DNA from: Acidimicrobiia bacterium
GTDB taxonomy: Bacteria > Actinomycetota > Acidimicrobiia > Acidimicrobiales > Acidimicrobilacustridaceae
DNA: 64,000 bases
NCBI GenBank assembly: GCA_020832495.1
Contig: JAFIEP010000054.1
Coordinates: forward strand, 1-64,000
Reading direction: 5' to 3'
The notes below the pieces were generated by a model. It was given only the letters and a program-made list of their open reading frames with translations, was not told the DNA's origin and ran no database searches. Shown piece after piece: positions 1 to 8,359 of this stretch; position 1 is the first letter of the stretch; each line of letters opens with the position of its first letter. The translations under genes and the position numbers were made by a program.

Positions 1-46
1 CGCCGCGGCGGGGGGGGGGCCCCGCCCCGGGGGGGCGCCCGGCCGG
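1..46. other. G/C-only stretch at the window edge
   Basis: Positions 1-46 contain no A or T. They include a run of ten G (10-19) and one of seven G (29-35) separated by C runs, so the strand could fold into a strong C/G hairpin or G-rich structure. No gene is visible here. It could be the tail of a terminator of an upstream gene or poorly resolved sequence. Confidence 0.4.
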
Positions 47-52
47 ACGGGG

Positions 53-98
53 TAGCATGCGAGCGGTGAGCGGTGGCACCGGTGGTGGGGGGAAGTAG
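53..98 (+). promoter_or_regulatory. Leaderless-type -10 box and mini-ORF upstream of the first gene
   Basis: A TAGCAT box (53-58) is followed after 7 bases by a GTG (66) that opens a ten-codon, Gly-rich ORF ending in TAG at 98. The spacing is the same TANNNT-N7-start geometry seen before several real genes in this window. It is probably the promoter for the PH-like gene. Whether the mini-ORF is translated is unknown. Confidence 0.4.
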
Positions 99-143
99 CA
101 AGTTGTGCACGCCGTGCACTCTGACGATGGACTGGAGCCACCA

Positions 144-599
144 GTGAGCAAGCACGCCGAGACGCTCGAGAAACTGGCTGAATCGGTGCTGGCCGACGGC
201 GAACAGGTCTACGAGACCGTCGTGGTCAACTACAACGGCACCGTCCCGCCCGCCAACCTCCAGGCGCCGAGTTCGGTCGGCGGCTTCCAGGCTGCGCCCG
301 ACCCGGACGCGGCAGTCACGTTTCCCTCGGCGCGCCAGATGGCCATCCTGCTGACCAGCACCCGCTTGCTGGTGTGGTCGCTGGGCTTCACCGGCAAGCC
401 GAAGCAGTTCATCGGTGAGGTGCCGCTGCGAGCGATCGTCGAGGCGTCCAAGGACGAGGTGCGCTTCGGTGGGGTCATTCGCCTGCGTCTGTACTCCGGT
501 GCGTTGGTCGACCTCGAGGCCCATCAGGGAGAACCGGCCGAGGCGTTCCTCGAACATCTCACGGCCCACCTCCCCGAGGCGCCGCCAGCGAACTTCTGA
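144..599 (+). CDS. Hypothetical protein with a bacterial PH-like domain
   Basis: Encodes 151 aa from a GTG preceded by GGAG (134-137) with good spacing. An in-frame GTG at 105 would add 13 residues but has no ribosome site. The centre reads MAILLTSTRLLVWSLGF followed by a basic turn and IGEVPLRAIVEA, the pattern of the YokE/PH-like fold in which a strand ending in TxxRL(L/I)VW is followed by an IPL-type strand. No signal peptide or membrane segment is visible, so it is likely cytosolic or peripheral at the membrane. The function is not known, and the domain assignment is by eye. Confidence 0.6.
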   Translation: MSKHAETLEKLAESVLADGEQVYETVVVNYNGTVPPANLQAPSSVGGFQAAPDPDAAVTFPSARQMAILLTSTRLLVWSLGFTGKPKQFIGEVPLRAIVEASKDEVRFGGVIRLRLYSGALVDLEAHQGEPAEAFLEHLTAHLPEAPPANF

Positions 600-623
600 C
601 CGACGAACCTCTGATCAAAGGCG

Positions 624-1478
624 TCAGGTTCGTCGATAGACGTGGATCAGCGTGGTGGCCTCCTCGGTCGCCGGTGAGCAGTCCCAGTCCGACCAGCGGT
701 GTTCGAGCACCAGTCCGACATCGGTGGCCATGGCGTCGAGTTGCTCGGGGTAGAGGTAGCGCAGATGCCACGGCCGCAGGCGCACTCCGGCCTCGGTCAA
801 CTCCACGAAGTGTCCGCTCATGGTCTGGCGACCCAGGTCGCGCACCGACGCGGTCAGCACCAGCGATTCTGCGGTGAGGTGGTGGACACGGACCAGGGAA
901 TCGTCGTGGCCCGCCCGGTCACCGAGTTCGTCCAGCCGCGGTGGGACGAACGCCTCGACCACGAACCATCCCCCGGCGGGCAGCACCTCGGCGATGCGGG
1001 CCATGCACCGCCGCTGTGCGGCCTCGTCGGTGAGGCCGAAGAACGTGTTGTAGGTGCACAGCACGCAGTCCACGGGCGGCGGTCCGTCGTCGGTCGAACG
1101 AAGGGGCACCACCACCTCCGAGAAGTCGCCGCAGTGCACGGCCACCGCCTCGCCCACGGTGGCGGCCAAGCGCTCCAGCATGGCGGCCGAGCCGTCGATG
1201 CCTCGCACGTCGAGACCTGCCGCCACCAGGTGGCGGGCGATCCGACCGGTGCCGACCCCCAACTCGACGACGACCGGTGGCCTCTTGATGGGCGGGTCGG
1301 TGGGCGGGTCGGCGGGCGGGTCGGCGGGCGGGTCGGCTGCGGGGTCGACGCCCGGGGTGTGCTCGACCAGGTCGACCACCGTGCGCGCGCACCCCGCGGC
1401 GTCGGTCACCTGCGCGTACCACTCGTCGTAGACGTCGGCGAAGCTGTCGCCGTAGGTTCGGTGGTCGTAGCCTTCCAT
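624..1478 (-). CDS. SAM-dependent methyltransferase (class I, Methyltransf_11/25-like)
   Basis: Encodes 284 aa from the ATG at 1478. The SAM-binding motif I is VVELGVGTGRIARHL, followed by the acidic end of strand 2 (VRGIDGSAAMLERL) and a motif-II-like VDCVLCTYNTFF. The N-terminus (YGDSFADVYDEWY) is typical of stand-alone small-molecule methyltransferases. A four-unit 12-bp tandem repeat inserts a DPPA/DPPT-rich stretch just before motif I, probably a surface loop. It converges on the PH-like gene and diverges from the membrane-protein operon starting at 1611. The substrate cannot be told from sequence. Confidence 0.8.
   Translation of the reverse strand: MEGYDHRTYGDSFADVYDEWYAQVTDAAGCARTVVDLVEHTPGVDPAADPPADPPADPPTDPPIKRPPVVVELGVGTGRIARHLVAAGLDVRGIDGSAAMLERLAATVGEAVAVHCGDFSEVVVPLRSTDDGPPPVDCVLCTYNTFFGLTDEAAQRRCMARIAEVLPAGGWFVVEAFVPPRLDELGDRAGHDDSLVRVHHLTAESLVLTASVRDLGRQTMSGHFVELTEAGVRLRPWHLRYLYPEQLDAMATDVGLVLEHRWSDWDCSPATEEATTLIHVYRRT
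1290..1337 (+). repeat. 12-bp tandem repeat inside the methyltransferase gene
   Basis: Four units of GGGCGGGTCGGY lie head to tail. On the coding (minus) strand they encode DPPA/DPPT units. The length is a multiple of three, so copy-number change would keep the frame. Confidence 0.85.
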
Positions 1479-1610
1479 CCGACGAGTCTGCCAACCCCAG
1501 GTGCCGCCGACTCGATCGGTGCCCGCCGACCGCCCGACGGCCACCCGTCGAGCGGATCGATCGGCACCGTTCCATCGCCTGGCCCGCCGTACACCGATTC
1601 GAGGAGCATC

Positions 1611-2636
1611 GTGGACCCGAGTGGACCCCCACAGGGGGCGACACCCCCGAGCGGCGGCGAGTCCCCTCGTGCGCGTGGTGGCGAGGGTGCGGGCCCGCAG
1701 CCCTGGGAGGTGCCCGACCTGCCGCCTGATCCCGGTGCAGTGGCGGACCAGCCGACCGCGCTGCGACCGGTGCGGGCCCGTCGGGTGCGGTCGGGGGCCG
1801 GTGCGCCGCCGCTCGTGCTCCAGCCCCTGTCGCCATCGGCCATCCTCGACGCTGCCTTCACCGTCGTGCGGCACCGCTTCGGGGCGCTGGTGGGCATGGC
1901 GGCGTTGCTCACGCTTCCCGCCGTGGCGCTCGGTGCCGCCGGCATGTTCGACGGGTCGGGTCTCGTGTGGTGGGACGTCGTCGCCGACGAGCTCGAACGA
2001 CTCGACCCGTTCGTGGTCGACCCCGGCGAGGACGAACGGGTTGCCCTGGCGTTGTTCTCCTTCGTCGCACAGGTGGTGGCCACCTTCGCAACGGGTGTGG
2101 TCGTGGCCACCGTGGTGTCGAACTGGTACGCCGGTGTCGAGCTGCGCTGGACCGAAGCCCTCCGCCGCACCGGGGCGCGCACCTTGGCCATCCTCGCCGC
2201 TGTGGCCATCGGCGCGGCGCTGCGGGGCGTCGGGCTGCTGGTGTGTGGCATCGGGGTGATCCTCCCCATGGCCTGGTTCCTGGTCACGGCACCGGCGATG
2301 GCAGTCGAACAGCTGGGTCCGGTGGCGGCGACCCGCCGGGCGGCCACACTGTCGGCCCGGCACTTCGTCCACGTGCTGGGCACGGTCCTCGGCGCCAGCC
2401 TGGTGGCCGAACTCCTCCGCGCCTCGTTGGTCCTGCTGCCCTTCGGCCTGCTCAGCGGCATGCCCGACGGCGCCCGACAGGTCAGTCAGTTCCTCCTCGT
2501 GTGGGGGGTGACCGCCCTGCTCACCGCCTACGCTGCAGCTGTGGCCACGGTGACCTATCTCGAGTTGCGCGTGCGGAGCGAAGGCCTCGACCTCGAGCTG
2601 GAAGCCACCGACGTGCTCCCCGTCGATGCACCCTGA
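1611..2636 (+). CDS. Multi-pass membrane protein, first gene of the DUF4129/MoxR operon
   Basis: Encodes 341 aa from a GTG preceded by GAGGAG (1601-1606). The first ~80 residues are Pro/Gly/Arg-rich and probably cytoplasmic. After LQPLSPSAILDAAFTVVRHRFG come about six hydrophobic segments, the layout of the glycerophosphodiester phosphodiesterase membrane-domain-like proteins that precede DUF4129 genes in actinobacteria. It lacks catalytic motifs. Its end overlaps the next ORF by 11 bp, which implies translational coupling. Probable role: a membrane component of the same complex as the MoxR/DUF58 proteins (inference). Confidence 0.7.
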   Translation: MDPSGPPQGATPPSGGESPRARGGEGAGPQPWEVPDLPPDPGAVADQPTALRPVRARRVRSGAGAPPLVLQPLSPSAILDAAFTVVRHRFGALVGMAALLTLPAVALGAAGMFDGSGLVWWDVVADELERLDPFVVDPGEDERVALALFSFVAQVVATFATGVVVATVVSNWYAGVELRWTEALRRTGARTLAILAAVAIGAALRGVGLLVCGIGVILPMAWFLVTAPAMAVEQLGPVAATRRAATLSARHFVHVLGTVLGASLVAELLRASLVLLPFGLLSGMPDGARQVSQFLLVWGVTALLTAYAAAVATVTYLELRVRSEGLDLELEATDVLPVDAP

Positions 2637-3501
2637 CCGCCGGCGACGTCAGCCGCCGTGGCAGGAGCCGCTGGCGGTGGCCGCCGCCCGGTTCGCCATG
2701 GTGCTGGTTGCCGTGGTGGCCGCAACCCTCGTCACAGGCACCGGTGCCGGAGCGCTGAACCTCCAACAGGACGGCGGCGATGCCCTGGTCGATCCCACGG
2801 CGCCGGCGGACGACGTGCGGGACACCGCCCGTCGCATCCTGGCTGAACCCCCGTTCGTCGATCTCGACGTCGACGAGACCACGGGAGTGGATCCTCGGCA
2901 GGGCCAGCGCGAGGGGACGCCGGGTTCGGATCCGCAACCACCGTCGTTCCAGCCGCCGGTGTTCGAAGGATTGGGAGCGCTCGGGCAGGCCATCGTGTGG
3001 GTGGTGGCCGCACTGCTCGCCGGGGCGGCGGTCTGGTTGCTGCTGCGGGTGATCGCCGGATGGCGGCGCCGCACCTCGACCAAGGCCGACACGATCGATG
3101 ACGACGTGGAGCTCCGTCCCGTCACAGTGGACGACGTGGAGCCCGACGGTGATGCCGAGACCTGGCTGCGACGGGCCGAGGAGCACGAACGGGCCGGTCG
3201 GTACCGCCACGCCGTGCGGTGCCGATTCCGGGCACTGGTGGCCACGCTCGAGGACGTCGGCGTGCTGGCCGGTGATGCCACCCGCACCAGCGGCGAACTC
3301 CGGCGCGAACTCGCCGGGCGGGCGCCCGACGTGACCCGGTCGTTCGGCGACGTCGCCGAGCGTTTCGATGCCGCCTGGTACGGCGCTGCCCCCACCACCG
3401 AAGCGGACTGCACCGACGTGGCGGCTGCCGCACAGCAGGTGATGGTGCTCGTCGAGCGTCGACCGTCGACCGATGTATCCGACCCGTCGGAGCCGTCGTG
3501 A
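2626..3501 (+). CDS. DUF4129 domain membrane protein
   Basis: Encodes 291 aa. It has an N-terminal hydrophobic segment (about 18-38), an extracytoplasmic linker, a second membrane segment (about 122-144) and a cytoplasmic C-terminal domain with AEEHERAGRYRHAVRCRFRALVATLE, the helix pair characteristic of DUF4129, ending in the DAAWYG motif. The family is of unknown biochemical activity and is usually found beside MoxR ATPases, DUF58 and, as here, DUF4350. The start overlaps the preceding gene and the stop overlaps the next start (GTGA), so all are translated from one message. Confidence 0.8.
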   Translation: MHPDRRRRQPPWQEPLAVAAARFAMVLVAVVAATLVTGTGAGALNLQQDGGDALVDPTAPADDVRDTARRILAEPPFVDLDVDETTGVDPRQGQREGTPGSDPQPPSFQPPVFEGLGALGQAIVWVVAALLAGAAVWLLLRVIAGWRRRTSTKADTIDDDVELRPVTVDDVEPDGDAETWLRRAEEHERAGRYRHAVRCRFRALVATLEDVGVLAGDATRTSGELRRELAGRAPDVTRSFGDVAERFDAAWYGAAPTTEADCTDVAAAAQQVMVLVERRPSTDVSDPSEPS

Positions 3502-4820
3502 CCGCGGTGACGTCGCCGCCGCTGGTGCCCCCGGGCGCGCCGGAGGCCCCTCGCCGACGGCGTTGGCTGGTCGTGGTGGCCATCGTGGTGGCTGTGGCCG
3601 CCGTCGTCGGCGGTGTCGTGACCTTGCTGGTGGTGTTCAGTGAGGACGGCGCCCGACGCGCCCCGGTGACGCTCGACGAGGCCACCGAGCCCGAAGGACT
3701 GGCTGCCTTCGTGGCCCTGCTGTCGGCGTTCGGTGCCGGCGTCGAGCGTGACACGCTGCCCCTCGACGACGACGTCGATGCCGTCCTGCTGCTGCCCAGC
3801 ATCCATCTCGACGAGGAGGAAGTCACCCTCCTCGACGAGTGGCAGGCCGCGAGCCCGGATCGACTGGTGGTGGGGACTGGATCACAACTCATCGGCTCGA
3901 GCGCCCGAGCCGACGTCGGACCCTTGGGGGACCGGGTCACGCTGCCCGACGGACGTACCGGCGTCGAGCTGGATCGTGGGCCGTGTGGCGTGCGGGCCTT
4001 CGGTGACGTGGCCGACCTCGTGGTACGCCCGTCCGATCCGGCCATCGGCCCGAGAGGTGGACAGCCGGCCGAAGTGTGCTTCGGCGACGACGCCCGTGGG
4101 TTCGTGGTGGTCCCTGCGGTGGACCCCACCTCGGACGTGGTCGGCCCGCAGGTGTGGCTGGGTGGGGTGAGCCCGTTCACCAACGGCCTACTGGCCGAGG
4201 CGGACAACGCAGTGTTGGCCACGACGCTGTTCGCCCCGGTGCCGGGGCGGCGGGTGGTGCTGCTCGAGACCCGGTTGACCGGCCTTCCCCGAGTGGTCGA
4301 CGGGGTGGTGCAATCCGACGCCCCCGACGGGAGTGGGTCACCGGCGACCCCGCCGTCGTTCGAGGAAGTCGACCGGGAGGACGAACCCTCCCTCGGTGAC
4401 CTGATCCCCGTCGGTGCCCGCTTGGCGGTGGTGCAGCTGCTGATCGCCGCCGTGCTCTACGTGTGGTGGAAGGCCCGTCGGTTCGGCGCTCCGGTCGAGG
4501 ACCCACCAGCGGTGGAGATCGAAGGGTCCGAACTCGTCGGCGCAGTGGCCGGTCTGCTGCAACGCACCGGTTCGGTCGATCGAGCAGCCGAACTGCTGGT
4601 GGGTGCGACACGGGCCGAGTTGTCGACCGCACTCGACCTGGGGGCCGATGCCCCGGCGTCGGTGGTGGCCGAGGCCGCCGCCCGCCGATCGGTGCGCACC
4701 GCCGAAGAACTGGGAATGCTGCTCGGCTCGCCTAGCGTGTCCGACGACGAGGGGCTGGTCCGTCTGGCCCGAGAGCTCGACTCGATCCGCTCGGAGGTGC
4801 TCGATGGCGTTGCCCCCTGA
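3498..4820 (+). CDS. DUF4350 domain membrane protein
   Basis: Encodes 440 aa from a GTG overlapping the previous stop. A membrane helix at about 23-48 precedes an extracytoplasmic domain containing LAAFVALLSAFGAGVERDTLP and a VLLLPSIHLDEEEVTLLDEW segment, the usual start of DUF4350 (a ThuA/glutamine-amidotransferase-like fold). A second helix lies at about 310-330 and a helical cytoplasmic tail follows. The family is nearly always encoded between DUF4129 and MoxR genes, as here. Function unknown; a role in a membrane-associated assembly or stress complex is inferred from context. Confidence 0.8.
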   Translation: MTAVTSPPLVPPGAPEAPRRRRWLVVVAIVVAVAAVVGGVVTLLVVFSEDGARRAPVTLDEATEPEGLAAFVALLSAFGAGVERDTLPLDDDVDAVLLLPSIHLDEEEVTLLDEWQAASPDRLVVGTGSQLIGSSARADVGPLGDRVTLPDGRTGVELDRGPCGVRAFGDVADLVVRPSDPAIGPRGGQPAEVCFGDDARGFVVVPAVDPTSDVVGPQVWLGGVSPFTNGLLAEADNAVLATTLFAPVPGRRVVLLETRLTGLPRVVDGVVQSDAPDGSGSPATPPSFEEVDREDEPSLGDLIPVGARLAVVQLLIAAVLYVWWKARRFGAPVEDPPAVEIEGSELVGAVAGLLQRTGSVDRAAELLVGATRAELSTALDLGADAPASVVAEAAARRSVRTAEELGMLLGSPSVSDDEGLVRLARELDSIRSEVLDGVAP

Positions 4821-5949
4821 CCCAGCCGTGCCCGATGGGAGCCCACCGTGGGGGGGTTCGGATCCGGCTGCCCCGCCGCCGCCTCCGCCGCCGCACGGCT
4901 CGGCCTTGCCGGGCGGTGCCGCGCCGGGTGGTGCCGTCCCGGGCGCAGCGCCAGCCGCCGGCCCGCTCCCGCCCCCTGCGCCGGCGGCCGATGACGGGCG
5001 CGACGACGTGCGCGGGCCGATCCTCGAACTGCGCGACGAGGTCGGCAAGGTGGTCGTCGGCCAGGACGGCACGTTGAGCGGCCTGGTGGCTGCGTTGCTG
5101 GTCCGAGGGCACGTGCTGCTCGAAGGGGTGCCGGGCACGGCCAAGACGCTGCTCGTGAAGGCCATCGCCGCTGCGTTGGACCTCGACTTCGCCCGGGTGC
5201 AGTTCACCCCTGACCTCATGCCCTCCGACGTGGTGGGTCAGGTGATCTTCGAGAGCCAGGAAGGGTCCTTCCGCTTCCGCGAAGGACCGGTCTTCACCAA
5301 CCTCCTGCTCGCCGATGAGATCAATCGCACCCCACCCAAGACCCAGGCAGCCCTGCTCGAGTCGATGGAGGAGCGGCAGGTCTCCGTCGAAGGGATCACC
5401 CATCCGCTGCCGGATCCGTTCATCGTGGTGGCCACCCAGAACCCGGTGGAGTACGAGGGCACCTACCCGCTGCCCGAGGCGCAGCTCGACCGCTTCCTTT
5501 TCAAGCTCCACGTCGGGTACCCGACCGCCGAGCAGGAACAAGAGGTCCTGGCCCGTCACCATGCCGGTCTCAACCCCCACGACGTGAGCGGTGCGGGGGT
5601 TCGTCCGGTGGCATCGCCCGCCGAACTCGCAGCGGCCCGACGACAGGTCGACGCCATCGGTGTGGAACCACGTGTCCTGGCCTACATGGTGGCACTGGTG
5701 CGGGCCACCCGAGAGGCACCGTCGGTGGCACTCGGCGTGTCACCCCGTGGCGCCGCCGCGCTGCTGCACGCCAGCAAGGCGTGGGCGTGGCTGGCGGGTC
5801 GGGCGTTCGTCACCCCCGACGAGGTGAAAGCTGTGGCCCGACCGACGCTGCGTCACCGCATCGCCCTGCGCCCCGAGTTGGAGTTGGAGGGCGCCACCAC
5901 CGACGGGGTGCTCGACACGTTGCTCGCCACCGTTCCCGTGCCGCGCTGA
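4804..5949 (+). CDS. MoxR-family AAA+ ATPase
   Basis: Encodes 381 aa from an ATG with GGAGG (4793-4797) and a 17-bp overlap with the DUF4350 gene. A Pro/Ala/Gly-rich N-terminal tail of about 65 residues precedes the AAA+ core. Walker A is GVPGTAKT (about residue 110), Walker B is NLLLADEINRTPPKTQAALLESMEE, and sensor 1 lies in ATQNPVEYEGTYPLPEAQLDRF. MoxR ATPases act as chaperone-like activators of partner proteins, often ones with vWA or DUF58 domains, and the DUF58 gene follows at once. The low-complexity N-terminus is longer than usual for the family. Confidence 0.95.
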   Translation: MALPPDPAVPDGSPPWGGSDPAAPPPPPPPHGSALPGGAAPGGAVPGAAPAAGPLPPPAPAADDGRDDVRGPILELRDEVGKVVVGQDGTLSGLVAALLVRGHVLLEGVPGTAKTLLVKAIAAALDLDFARVQFTPDLMPSDVVGQVIFESQEGSFRFREGPVFTNLLLADEINRTPPKTQAALLESMEERQVSVEGITHPLPDPFIVVATQNPVEYEGTYPLPEAQLDRFLFKLHVGYPTAEQEQEVLARHHAGLNPHDVSGAGVRPVASPAELAAARRQVDAIGVEPRVLAYMVALVRATREAPSVALGVSPRGAAALLHASKAWAWLAGRAFVTPDEVKAVARPTLRHRIALRPELELEGATTDGVLDTLLATVPVPR

Positions 5950-5958
5950 GTCATCGTC

Positions 5959-7260
5959 GTGCCCGTTCCCACCGCTCGACTGGCCGTGGTGGCTGCCGTG
6001 GCCGCGGTGGTGGTGTTCTTGGCCGACTCGCCGGTCGGCCTGCTGCTGGTGAACTCGCTCTTGGTGGCCGCGGTGATGGTCGAGTGGGTCAGGACCGTCC
6101 CACCGGGTCGGCTCGGCGTGCGACGCCACGTGGCCGAAGTGGTGCCGCTGGGTGGCACGGCCACCGTTGCCTGGGAGGTCACCAACCCCACCGGGCACTC
6201 GGTGCGGGTCGACATCGCCGACGAGCTGGCACCCTCGCTGGGCGCGTCCACCCGCCGGGCCAGCTTCGATCTTGCAGCTGCCACCTCGGCCCGGCGGGAG
6301 GCCACGCTGCGACCCACGCGCCGAGGGCGTTTCGATCCCGCCGAGGTGGTGGTGCGCACCACCAGCCCGTGGGGCCTGTTGGCCCGCCAACAGACCTTCG
6401 AGCTGCCGAACACCCTGCGGGTCTATCCGTCGTTCCGCTCACGCCAGGAGGCGGAGCTGCGCATCGACCGGGCTCGCATCCTCGATGTGGGGTTGCGGTC
6501 GGCGAAGGGACGCGGCGGCGGCACCGAGTTCGACCAGCTCCGCGAGTACACCCCCGACGACGAGTTCCGGCGCATCGACTGGGCGGCCACGGCCCGCTCG
6601 ACGTCCACCATCGTCCGCACCTACCGGGCCGAGCGGAACCAGACGGTCATCAATCTGCTCGACAACGGCCGGGTCATGGCATCCACCGTCGGGGGTGCAC
6701 CGCGGGTGGAGCACGCCATGGACGCGGTGATGATGCTGACCACGGTGGCCACCCGGCTGGGGGACCGAGCCGGGTTGGTGGCCTTCGATCACGAGATCAG
6801 GGCGGTGGTGACGCCCGGGCACGGCACCGGTCAGCTGGCCCGGGTCACCGACGCCATGGTGGAACTCGAGCCGTCGCTGGCCGAGAGCGACTACCGCAGC
6901 GCCTTCACCACCACCCTGGCCCGGTTCCGTCGGCGGGCGCTGCTCGTCATCCACACCGACCTCGTGGAACAGGCGGTGAGCGAACTGCTGGTACCCGCAC
7001 TGTCGGTGGTGGCGCGGAGCCATCTGGTGCTGGTGTCGAGCACGGTCGACCCCGATGTGGTGCGGTGGGCCGGCGCCGAGGTCACCGACCGGGAGTCCGC
7101 CTACCGCCGGGCCGCCGCCATTGCGGCGATCGACGAACGTCGCCGGGCCACGGCACGACTGCGGGCGTTGGGGGCGACGGTGGTGGACGCCCCGCCGGCC
7201 ACCATGGCGGCTCGCCTCTCGGACGCGTACCTGCAGCTCAAGGCGGTGGGAGGTCTGTGA
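5959..7260 (+). CDS. DUF58 domain protein, MoxR partner
   Basis: Encodes 433 aa from a GTG 9 bp after the MoxR stop. Two N-terminal hydrophobic segments (about 8-45) are followed by an Ig-like region and the DUF58 signature EYTPDDEFRRIDWAATARS (about 195-213). A vWA-like half follows (INLLDNGRVM ... RALLVIHTDL). Proteins of this type are anchored in the membrane and work with MoxR ATPases. The gene ends the operon and overlaps the 3' end of the convergent SpoIIM-family gene by 23 bp. Confidence 0.9.
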   Translation: MPVPTARLAVVAAVAAVVVFLADSPVGLLLVNSLLVAAVMVEWVRTVPPGRLGVRRHVAEVVPLGGTATVAWEVTNPTGHSVRVDIADELAPSLGASTRRASFDLAAATSARREATLRPTRRGRFDPAEVVVRTTSPWGLLARQQTFELPNTLRVYPSFRSRQEAELRIDRARILDVGLRSAKGRGGGTEFDQLREYTPDDEFRRIDWAATARSTSTIVRTYRAERNQTVINLLDNGRVMASTVGGAPRVEHAMDAVMMLTTVATRLGDRAGLVAFDHEIRAVVTPGHGTGQLARVTDAMVELEPSLAESDYRSAFTTTLARFRRRALLVIHTDLVEQAVSELLVPALSVVARSHLVLVSSTVDPDVVRWAGAEVTDRESAYRRAAAIAAIDERRRATARLRALGATVVDAPPATMAARLSDAYLQLKAVGGL

Positions 7261-8302
7261 CCGGTACCGGCGGACGCGTGGCGGTGTCCACACCGCGTGC
7301 ACGGTCGGCGGTGACCGGGGGCGGCTCCCCCAGCCGGCCGGTGCAACCCTCGGCCTGTGCCGCCCTCCCTCGGCCCACGAAGTAGGCGATGGCTGCCACC
7401 CAGCCGACCGCCCCGATCCCCACGCGCACCCCCACCGGGAAGCCTCGCCCGGTGATGAAGCCCTCCACCACCCCCGCCACGAAGAACATGGCCATGAGCC
7501 CGATGATGATCGCCCCGGTCCGACCCCCTTCTTCGCGCAGCGCGTCAGCCCGGGTGCGATCGCCAGGCGCGACGAGGGTCCACCCCAGGCGCAGCGCGGC
7601 AGCTCCGGCGATCACGATGGCGCTCAACTCCAGCAGCCCGTGCGGAAGGATGAAGCCCCAGAATCGAGCGGTCTCGCCCTCGGAGATCATCCACGCCGCT
7701 GCCTGACCGATGAACAGCCCGTTGACCCCCAACACGACGATGGTCAGGATTCCACCGGTGGCTGCCCCGGCGAAGGTCAGGAACGACACCCAGATGTTGT
7801 TGACCGTGACCTCGGCGAAGAACTGCAGCGGGGACCGGTCGGAGTAGTACTGCTCGAACAGTTCCTCGGTGTACAGGCGCCGGTCGGCGGGCGAGCCGCT
7901 CATCTCGAGCGCCTCGGGGCTGTTGAGCAGCCACAGGCACATGACCAGCGCCGGGATGAAGAAGACGGCGGCGCTGACCGCCACCGCCGTGCGACAGTGC
8001 CACACCGCGGCGGGGAACGTGTGGGTGAAGAAGCGCACGAAGGTGGCCATGCTGGCCTGTTTGCGGCCGTAGATGGCGGCGTTGGCCTGGGCCACGAGCA
8101 CCGAGAGTTGCTGGGTGAGGGCTGGGTCACGGTAGTGCCAGCGAACATGGGACAGCTGGCTGGTGGCTCGTTGGTAGAGCCGCACCAACTCGTCGAGTTC
8201 CCCCGGTGCAGGTCGGGCCCGTCGACGACCCAGGCGTGTGGCCAGGTCCTCGAGACGCTGCCATTCGAGGGTGTGTTCGGCGATGTAGCGGTCGATGTCC
8301 AC
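7238..8302 (-). CDS. Stage II sporulation protein M-family membrane protein
   Basis: Encodes 354 aa with about five to six membrane segments. I chose the GTG at 8302 because the protein then opens VDIDRYIAEHTLEWQRLEDL, the standard N-terminus of this family, and TANNNT boxes lie just upstream. A GTG at 8335 would add 11 residues. The family resembles SpoIIM of the Bacillus engulfment machinery but is widespread in non-sporulating actinobacteria next to RDD and MoxR/DUF58 genes, so sporulation should not be assumed. The C-terminal ~40 residues are Pro/Gly-rich and lie partly over the DUF58 gene on the other strand. Confidence 0.85.
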   Translation of the reverse strand: MDIDRYIAEHTLEWQRLEDLATRLGRRRARPAPGELDELVRLYQRATSQLSHVRWHYRDPALTQQLSVLVAQANAAIYGRKQASMATFVRFFTHTFPAAVWHCRTAVAVSAAVFFIPALVMCLWLLNSPEALEMSGSPADRRLYTEELFEQYYSDRSPLQFFAEVTVNNIWVSFLTFAGAATGGILTIVVLGVNGLFIGQAAAWMISEGETARFWGFILPHGLLELSAIVIAGAAALRLGWTLVAPGDRTRADALREEGGRTGAIIIGLMAMFFVAGVVEGFITGRGFPVGVRVGIGAVGWVAAIAYFVGRGRAAQAEGCTGRLGEPPPVTADRARGVDTATRPPVPVTDLPPP

Positions 8303-8307
8303 CTGCG

Positions 8308-8317
8308 ACGGTACCGT
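8308..8317. promoter_or_regulatory. Palindromic, apparently bidirectional -10 element
   Basis: The palindrome ACGGTACCGT gives a TACCGT hexamer on both strands. On the minus strand it lies 5 bases before the SpoIIM-family GTG (a second TACGGT box lies 5 bases further up). On the plus strand it lies about 42 bases before the RDD start. It is well placed to drive both divergent genes. No clear -35 is seen. Confidence 0.5.
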
Positions 8318-8359
8318 AGCGGCAGCGGACCCCACGAGCGACGGGACAGGACGACGACG

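Noticed and set aside
699-1610. Extension of the membrane-protein ORF upstream over the methyltransferase gene
   Set aside because: The GTG at 1611 has a strong GAGGAG site, and the extension is antisense to a recognisable methyltransferase.
7238-8302. SpoIIM similarity as evidence of sporulation
   Set aside because: This family is widespread in non-sporulating actinobacteria beside RDD and MoxR/DUF58 genes, and no other sporulation gene is present here.
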